A stretch of DNA of 22,354 nucleotides, taken from an uncultured Bacillota bacterium. GTDB lineage: Bacteria; Bacillota_I; Bacilli_A; Izemoplasmatales; UBA1188. A program made the translations under genes and the position numbers. The stretch is taken from NCBI GenBank assembly GCA_937907585.1, contig CALCVH010000157.1:1-22354 (forward strand), given 5' to 3'. This document shows positions 18,069-22,354 of this stretch, piece after piece; within the stretch, counting starts at the first letter, position 1, and every line of letters starts with the position of its first letter. The notes beneath the pieces were generated by a model. The model was given only the letters and a program-made list of their open reading frames with translations. It ran no database searches and was not told the DNA's origin.

Positions 18069-18484
18069 AAATCTCCCTCGATTCTTATTCTTCTATAGCC
18101 CTTCTCTATAACATCAATATATAGTTTAATTGCGTTATAAAAAATATCATCATCCAAGAAATTGAACCATTCAACTATTTTTATTGCGTTATCATCAAAT
18201 AAATAATCATCAAGAACAGGATCATATCCTAAATTCTCAAGTCTATATGCGTCAATATGATAAAGTTTAGTTCCTTTATCATTTTCATATACCTTAACAA
18301 TATTAAAAGTAGGAGAGATAATCTCCTCTTTTATTTCTAAAGCTTTACCAATGTATTTTGTAAGGGTTGTTTTACCAGCGCCTAAATCGCCTTTCAATCC
18401 TATTAATTCATTGCCTCTTAAAGCTTTACCAATTTTATATCCAAACTGTTCTAATTCTTCTAAACTTTTTAATATATATTCCAT
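18056..18484 (-). CDS. tsaE: t6A biosynthesis ATPase TsaE
   Basis: P-loop ATPase of the TsaBDE complex, 142 aa. Walker A is GDLGAGKT (32-39). The segments ISPTFNIVKVYE and LYHIDAYRLEN and the terminal IVEWFNF strand are typical of the family. TsaE binds the TsaB-TsaD dimer and resets it between cycles. It heads the operon and is preceded by an extended -10 promoter; its Shine-Dalgarno sequence is weak (AGAG). Confidence 0.95.
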   Translation of the reverse strand: MEYILKSLEELEQFGYKIGKALRGNELIGLKGDLGAGKTTLTKYIGKALEIKEEIISPTFNIVKVYENDKGTKLYHIDAYRLENLGYDPVLDDYLFDDNAIKIVEWFNFLDDDIFYNAIKLYIDVIEKGYRRIRIEGDLCID

Positions 18485-18506
18485 TTTATTTATCTCTACA
18501 GGATAA

Positions 18507-18515
18507 ATTATACCA
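18507..18515 (-). promoter_or_regulatory. Extended -10 promoter of the tsaE operon
   Basis: TGG-TATAAT on the minus strand (18515-18507) is a perfect -10 with a TGn extension. The -35 at 17 bases is poor. Initiation is expected near 18500, giving a leader of about 16 bases. A TGTCCA hexamer lies nine bases upstream of the -10, the same hexamer as in the operator at 21014-21031. Confidence 0.55.
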
Positions 18516-18624
18516 CAAAATGGACAAATAGATTATTTTAGAAAGTGGGCACTATAAATGTAATCTGAGTTTTATAGTTGTTATGCTATAGTTGTCATTT
18601 GTTATCATTTTCTATACCACAAAA
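18509..18624. repeat. 12-bp direct repeat flanking the toxin-tsaE gap
   Basis: TATACCACAAAA occurs at 18509-18520 and again at 18613-18624. The left copy carries the tsaE -10 region. The right copy lies against the stop codon of the AbiEii toxin gene. Between them a 9-bp word TATAGTTGT is also repeated in tandem (18573-18581 and 18587-18595). Confidence 0.6.
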
Positions 18625-18629
18625 ATGAT
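18604..18629 (-). terminator. Possible weak terminator at the end of abiEii
   Basis: ATCATTTT (18604-18611) and AAAATGAT (18622-18629) form an 8-bp inverted repeat with a 10-base loop that touches the toxin stop codon. It is AT-rich and lacks a T-run on the minus strand, so termination here is uncertain. Confidence 0.25.
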
Positions 18630-19522
18630 TATTTCCAATTTAAGGTTGTATGGTCCCAATTTTTGGAAAAATATTGTTCACTTGTTATTGCATTGACAAT
18701 AGGTTCTAAAAAGCTTCTTATTAATTCAACAGCATTCTCTAGTGATACTTTTATCATCGCTTTTTTCTTTATAATAAAAGAATTCCATCGTTTTATCATA
18801 GTGTCATCAATAAAATTGTTATCAAACAAAACAATTGAATTTAAACCAGTGTTTCTTTGATTAAATGTTTCTTTTATAGCTTCGATTAATTGATTAGACT
18901 CAAAATCAAAAGAATTGGCTATTACATAAGTATCATAAAAATCTTTTAACCTTGAATTATAGTATCCTAAAGATACAATTGCTTCAAATTTTTCTGCTAT
19001 ACATGAATATAAGGAATATACATAAATATTTGGATTATCATCGTTCAAAATGGTTGGATATTCCACTTTAATTTTTTGAGGATAAATAATATCGCCAAAA
19101 CCAATATCTATTGAAATATTAACTTTTGTCTTATCTAAATATGACAATAATGATACATTTAGTCCATGATATTTTTTATTTTCTGTAATAGTTTCTATTT
19201 TCAACGAATCAAAATCGTATTTGATTGGATCGTTTGTTTTAATCTGTAATATTTGTATCAACACATCATGTATTGCTAATGTGTCATTTGATATCTTTTC
19301 AGCTAAGAAATCTACATCCGCAGTTGTTCTTGAATAATTGCCATTAAACATTGCATAAAGTAAAACACCACCTTTTAAAATAAACTTGTCAGAAAATTCT
19401 GAAATAGAAAATCTATATAATGTTCGTTCTAAACAATACATAGTCAGCAATTCTTGCATTGTTTTTCCGGTTGCTTTAGCAATATAGCTTAATTTATTCT
19501 TAATAGAATCTGCACTTATCAT
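18629..19522 (-). CDS. abiEii: AbiEii/AbiGii-family nucleotidyltransferase toxin
   Basis: Toxin half of a type IV AbiE toxin-antitoxin pair. Members of this fold carry a DUF1814 nucleotidyltransferase domain, and AbiEii is known as a GTP-binding NTase that arrests growth during phage infection. The 297-aa protein has the core motif KGGVLLYAMFNGNYSRTTAD followed by VDF, giving the GG...DxD catalytic pattern at about 48-72. The later motif is FEAIVSLGYYNSRLKDFYDT, containing the conserved K/R-x-KDFYD. Length and motifs look intact, so an active toxin is plausible. Its ATG overlaps the antitoxin stop by four bases (ATGA). GCG/CGC words are far rarer than in the flanking core genes, which supports acquisition by transfer. 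Confidence 0.9.
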   Translation of the reverse strand: MISADSIKNKLSYIAKATGKTMQELLTMYCLERTLYRFSISEFSDKFILKGGVLLYAMFNGNYSRTTADVDFLAEKISNDTLAIHDVLIQILQIKTNDPIKYDFDSLKIETITENKKYHGLNVSLLSYLDKTKVNISIDIGFGDIIYPQKIKVEYPTILNDDNPNIYVYSLYSCIAEKFEAIVSLGYYNSRLKDFYDTYVIANSFDFESNQLIEAIKETFNQRNTGLNSIVLFDNNFIDDTMIKRWNSFIIKKKAMIKVSLENAVELIRSFLEPIVNAITSEQYFSKNWDHTTLNWK

Positions 19523-20085
19523 ATCAAAACCTCTAAATATGTCCTTAATATCTTAATACACCCTAATTTATTTGCGAGTTTATAGAGTTTCACAAGATCT
19601 CTATCACTTCTTTTTAAATAGTTATTTAATACTTCTTTAGTTTCTTCTATTCCAACTCTATTTCGATAATATATAATGTCTATTACTGTCTTTTCAATAC
19701 TATAAATTTTAATGTTATCAAATGTAGTAATTTCATTTTCATATCTTTCATTACTGAAGTACCAAACATTAATAGATGGTAATGTAGGAACATTTGATAT
19801 TTTCATTTTTCTATTTATTCCAATATCAACTGAGTCAGGGATATAATTTGTAAGATTATAGAATCTTGCGGCTGAAAGCATGCACACTACTCCATGGTGT
19901 GCATAAGCACATACAGTCTCAAAATCATTATAATAACCTTCATAATGATTATTCTCATATAACGACTTTCCGACTTTATTGAATATACCAGCATTTACTA
20001 AATTTTTAATTTTATAATAACTAAATCCCATCATTATTAGTTCTGATATATTATAATAACGCTTACTAAACGCAACATCATTCAT
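19519..20085 (-). CDS. abiEi: AbiEi-family antitoxin (type IV TA)
   Basis: 188 aa, upstream of and overlapping the AbiEii toxin, as in known AbiE pairs. Residues about 1-50 form a winged-helix region (YYNISELIMMGFSYYKIKNL, then AGIFNKVGKSLYE). The centre has the AbiEi core: HHGVVCMLSAARFYNLTNY, then DSVDIGINRKMKI, then IYSIEKTVIDII. In known pairs AbiEi binds DNA to repress the operon and counteracts AbiEii without stable binding to it. A palindrome at 20151-20168 overlapping the likely -35 fits autoregulation. The Shine-Dalgarno sequence is weak (AAGGTG about ten bases upstream). Confidence 0.88.
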   Translation of the reverse strand: MNDVAFSKRYYNISELIMMGFSYYKIKNLVNAGIFNKVGKSLYENNHYEGYYNDFETVCAYAHHGVVCMLSAARFYNLTNYIPDSVDIGINRKMKISNVPTLPSINVWYFSNERYENEITTFDNIKIYSIEKTVIDIIYYRNRVGIEETKEVLNNYLKRSDRDLVKLYKLANKLGCIKILRTYLEVLI

Positions 20086-20126
20086 ATCTCTAACACCTTA
20101 ACCTTTAGTTATATTGTGTCACAAAT

Positions 20127-20154
20127 ATCATAATATTTCAATGTATTTCTGCAA
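20127..20154 (-). promoter_or_regulatory. Promoter of the abiEi-abiEii operon
   Basis: On the minus strand TTGCAG (-35, 20154-20149) and TATGAT (-10, 20132-20127) are 16 bases apart. Initiation near 20120 gives a leader of about 35 bases. The -35 overlaps one arm of the palindrome at 20151-20168. Confidence 0.45.
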
Positions 20155-20168
20155 TTTTTCAAAATTGC
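20151..20168. promoter_or_regulatory. Palindromic operator candidate upstream of abiEi
   Basis: GCAATTTT-TC-AAAATTGC is an inverted repeat with two perfect 8-bp arms. It overlaps the predicted -35 of the AbiE operon and has no T-run after it, so an operator is more likely than a terminator. Known AbiEi proteins bind inverted repeats at their own promoter. Confidence 0.45.
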
Positions 20169-20195
20169 CGAATTTCATTAAAATATATAAATTGG

Positions 20196-20972
20196 TTAAT
20201 AATTCATCGAATAATCAAGATATAGTTGTTCCGCTAGTTTTGAATAGAACCTGCCTGCTTGATTGTTGTATTCTAAATAGACGCTTCTATAATCTGTTAC
20301 TTTTGGATCAGTCACAATAACTAAAGCTGATTCTTTATCTATTGTTGGGATTCCTTCATAATAGTGATTTCTATACAATAAAAATATTTTATCTACATAC
20401 TTAAATAGGATACTAGCGTAATTTAAATCTCCTGATCTAGGGATTTTATCTTTTCTTCTATCCGCTCTTCTTGATACACATGAGATTAGTATAATTGGGA
20501 TATTATATTCAATACTATAAGATTTTAATGCGCATACAATTTCATCAGGTGTTAATCTTTCATTATTTATATCTATTAAACTATTTAAATCATCGATAAA
20601 AAGAATATCTATCTCTTTATCAAATCTATCTAAATGATGTTTAATAGATATAATATCATCATAGTTATAGATTTGTAGATCTAATGTATTAACTTCATTT
20701 AATCCTTTCTTTAATATATCATTTTCTATATCAGTTCTTTTTATTTTATATCTGAATCCTGATAGTATTGAAGCCATTCTCTTTTTTACATCAATGACAC
20801 TATCTGTTGTGGAGATATAATGAGCTCTATATTTAAGGATAGACATATTAATAAGCATGTTTAATGCTAGATTGGTTTTACCGAGAGCTGGTCTTGATGC
20901 GATGGTATATAGTTTTCCTTTTTGGAAACCCTTGTTGATGATGTCTATTTCTTTGTAACCTGTTGTGATCAT
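20196..20972 (-). CDS. Stand-alone DnaB-like RecA-fold ATPase, apparently degenerate
   Basis: 258 aa corresponding only to the C-terminal ATPase domain of replicative helicase DnaB. The start TTGYKEIDIINKGFQKGKLY matches the DnaB domain opening, Walker A is SRPALGKT (26-33), Walker B is DILFIDD (122-128), and SCVSRRADRRKDKIPRSGDL matches the DnaB SQLSR-(x)-KRP-SDL segment. The N-terminal primase-binding domain is absent. At the DnaB SLEM position the sequence reads STTDS, so the catalytic Glu appears lost. At the KQR arginine-finger position it reads VTDPK, so the finger appears lost. A longer frame from 21032 is possible, but GGAGG six bases before this ATG decides the start. It may be a non-helicase ATP-binding protein. 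It is divergent from the WYL regulator. Confidence 0.85.
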   Translation of the reverse strand: MITTGYKEIDIINKGFQKGKLYTIASRPALGKTNLALNMLINMSILKYRAHYISTTDSVIDVKKRMASILSGFRYKIKRTDIENDILKKGLNEVNTLDLQIYNYDDIISIKHHLDRFDKEIDILFIDDLNSLIDINNERLTPDEIVCALKSYSIEYNIPIILISCVSRRADRRKDKIPRSGDLNYASILFKYVDKIFLLYRNHYYEGIPTIDKESALVIVTDPKVTDYRSVYLEYNNQAGRFYSKLAEQLYLDYSMNY

Positions 20973-20997
20973 TTTTATCCTCCATTTTTCTAGTTTT

Positions 20998-21006
20998 ATT
21001 CTATCA
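20998..21006 (-). promoter_or_regulatory. Extended -10 promoter of the DnaB-like gene
   Basis: TGA-TAGAAT on the minus strand (21006-20998) is an extended -10. The -35 position (21026-21021) is poor. Initiation near 20991 gives a 19-base leader that contains the GGAGG site. The inverted repeat 21014-21031 covers its upstream spacer and -35 region. Confidence 0.45.
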
Positions 21007-21012
21007 AAAGTG

Positions 21013-21040
21013 TTGTCCAAAAATATGGACATGATATAAT
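21013..21040 (+). promoter_or_regulatory. Promoter of the WYL regulator gene
   Basis: TTGTCC (-35, 21013-21018) and a consensus TATAAT (-10, 21035-21040) are 16 bases apart, with TGA directly before the -10 making it an extended -10. The inverted repeat lies between and over these elements. Initiation is expected near 21047, about ten bases before the ATG. Confidence 0.6.
21014..21031. promoter_or_regulatory. Shared palindromic operator candidate, TGTCCA-N6-TGGACA
   Basis: A perfect 6-bp inverted repeat with a 6-base spacer in the 84-base gap between two divergent genes. It covers the -35 and spacer of the rightward promoter and the upstream part of the leftward one. Such a site is what a dimeric WYL repressor encoded next to it would be expected to bind. 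Confidence 0.5.
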
Positions 21041-21056
21041 AAATTAGAGGTGGATT

Positions 21057-22354
21057 ATGGAAGGATACAAAAAGGCTTCAATCATTTACGTTTTAAAAGT
21101 ATTAGAGGAATATAGTGATGAAAATCATCTATTAACTCAACAGGAAATCATAGATAAAATCTATGAGAACTATGAACTGCTTCTAGAAAGAAAATCAGTC
21201 GCTAATTCAATTTCTATATTACAGGATATGGGTTATGACATAAATAAAGGTGAAAGAGGAGGATTTTATTTATTAGATAGAATCTTTAACGCTAGTGAAG
21301 CTCAATATTTAATTGATGCGCTTTTTTCATCTAAATCAATAAGTGGAAAACAAGCTAAAAAATTATCTGATTCAATATCTTCTACTTTAAGTAAATATCA
21401 AAGAAAACAATATAACTATATCTATAAAGCCAATGATATAAACAGAAATATAAATTCTGATTTCTTTTTAAATATTGAATTATTAAGCGATGCGATAAAG
21501 AATAAGAAAAAGATATCTTTTAAATATATTCAATATGATATAAACGCTAATGAAGTATACCCATATGGCGATTTTAAGCATATAGTTAGTCCATATTACC
21601 TAATTAATAATTTTGGAAAATATTATCTTCTTTCATATTATGAGAAGTGGCATAACACCATAAATTATAGAGTTGACTATATGAGAGATATAGAAATTTT
21701 AGATGATAATAGGGTAGATGAAAAAACTATTGATCTATTTAAAAATAACTTCAATATTGATGAATATATCAATAGTCATATATATCTATTTGGTGGAAAG
21801 GTTGTATACGCTAAAATTGAAATAGATAAGGAATCGAGTATTTCTTATGTTATAGATTGGCTAGGTAGAAACATTAAGATATATAAAGAAAATGATAAAA
21901 TATACGCTAAATTTAAATGCGATGATAATGCTTTATTCTATTGGGCACTTCAATATAGCGATAAGATTAAAGTGATTGAACCAAAAGAATTAAGAGATAG
22001 GATAATTTTATCACTTAAGAAAACACTTAATTTATATGAAAATATTGAAGATAGTAGTGATTTTGAAGTACCTCTTGATATAAACGAACTTGTTAAGAGA
22101 TTTATGTATTCAATAAGAGATATGAATGATGTTGAAGATTATTCTAGAATAGATTTTATTAATAGATTAAATAGTTTTATGAAAGAAAACGTTAGTGAAT
22201 CATATACTATAACTTCCGATGATTATTCAGTAACGATTAAACATAACAATAATGAAGATTTAAAATATATTCTTAATTTTAATTATTTATATAGCGATAA
22301 AGATGATAATAAGATATTTAATCTACTAAGAAATATTAAGAGAATGGAAGACAT
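21057..22354 (+). CDS. WYL-domain transcriptional regulator, incomplete at the window end
   Basis: An open frame of 432 codons that runs off the right edge; the only convincing plus-strand gene. AGAGGTGG lies just before the ATG. Residues 1-75 form a winged helix-turn-helix (LTQQEIIDKIYENYE, ERKSVANSISILQDM, then a wing RGGFYLLDR). The WYL domain spans about 140-215, with PYYLINNFGKYYLLSYYE holding the Y-Y-L form of the motif at 180-182 and a conserved Arg in NYRVDYMRDI. A WCX-like region (about 245-320) ends in ALQYSDKIKVIEPKELRDRI. More than 110 further residues follow, beyond where most WYL regulators end. WYL regulators sense nucleic acid or nucleotide ligands and often control DNA-damage or phage-defence genes. 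Here the likely target is the divergent DnaB-like gene and itself. Confidence 0.85.
   Translation, partial: MEGYKKASIIYVLKVLEEYSDENHLLTQQEIIDKIYENYELLLERKSVANSISILQDMGYDINKGERGGFYLLDRIFNASEAQYLIDALFSSKSISGKQAKKLSDSISSTLSKYQRKQYNYIYKANDINRNINSDFFLNIELLSDAIKNKKKISFKYIQYDINANEVYPYGDFKHIVSPYYLINNFGKYYLLSYYEKWHNTINYRVDYMRDIEILDDNRVDEKTIDLFKNNFNIDEYINSHIYLFGGKVVYAKIEIDKESSISYVIDWLGRNIKIYKENDKIYAKFKCDDNALFYWALQYSDKIKVIEPKELRDRIILSLKKTLNLYENIEDSSDFEVPLDINELVKRFMYSIRDMNDVEDYSRIDFINRLNSFMKENVSESYTITSDDYSVTIKHNNNEDLKYILNFNYLYSDKDDNKIFNLLRNIKRMED

Noticed and set aside
18573..18595. Tandem TATAGTTGT words as a CRISPR or iteron array
   Set aside because: Only two 9-bp copies, with no further units or spacers.
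20114..20320. Plus-strand open frame of 68 codons across the AbiE operator and the end of the DnaB-like gene
   Set aside because: It is antisense to the DnaB-like gene, contains the palindrome, and shows no protein-like features.
21030..21032. Upstream ATG for the DnaB-like gene giving 20 extra residues
   Set aside because: It would begin inside the inverted repeat, upstream of the predicted promoter, and has no Shine-Dalgarno sequence; the ATG at 20972 has GGAGG and matches the DnaB domain start.
1..22354. Insertion sequences, prophage genes or CRISPR arrays
   Set aside because: No transposase, integrase, phage structural gene or repeat-spacer pattern is visible in any frame.

Overview
The window comes from an AT-rich, low-GC Gram-positive bacterium in the broad Bacillota/Mycoplasmatota sphere. 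It resembles an uncultured Bacilli or Erysipelotrichia-like lineage, but the species cannot be named from sequence alone. The gene set (whiA, lgt, pcrA-ligA, tex, the tsaE-tsaB-rimI-tsaD block) is typical of Firmicutes. The genetic code is standard, because TGA is used as a stop (for example at the end of tsaB). A glutaminyl-tRNA synthetase is present, which most classical Bacilli lack.

Layout: positions 1-711 hold no convincing gene, only a 34-nt nested palindrome and tRNA-like scraps. After that almost everything is on the minus strand, so transcription runs right to left. A tRNA-Ser(GCU) with its own promoter and terminator (712-886) sits just past the 3' end of tex (895-3081). A small membrane-anchored protein (3132-3677) has its own promoter, and its terminator lies directly against the tex ribosome binding site. 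An apparent operon pcrA-ligA-uvrA-lgt-whiA (12788 down to 3758) combines DNA repair and replication, lipoprotein maturation and cell-division/chromosome functions. A second apparent operon, tsaE-tsaB-rimI-tsaD-(522-aa membrane-anchored protein)-glnS (18484 down to 12864), ends at a strong terminator. Most of it serves tRNA function: t6A modification, ribosomal-protein acetylation and Gln-tRNA charging.

The right end is the accessory-looking part. An AbiE-type type IV toxin-antitoxin pair (antitoxin 19519-20085, toxin 18629-19522) sits upstream of tsaE. It has far fewer GCG/CGC words than its neighbours and a palindrome overlapping its likely promoter. Upstream of it is a stand-alone DnaB-like RecA-fold ATPase (20196-20972) that lacks the helicase N-terminal domain and appears to lack the catalytic Glu and the arginine finger. 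It is transcribed divergently from a large WYL-domain regulator (21057 to beyond the window end). The two share an 18-bp inverted repeat over both promoter regions.

The best candidate for an undescribed system is this WYL regulator with the degenerate DnaB-like ATPase, with AbiE directly downstream. That functional link is inference from arrangement, motifs and promoter architecture, not demonstrated.
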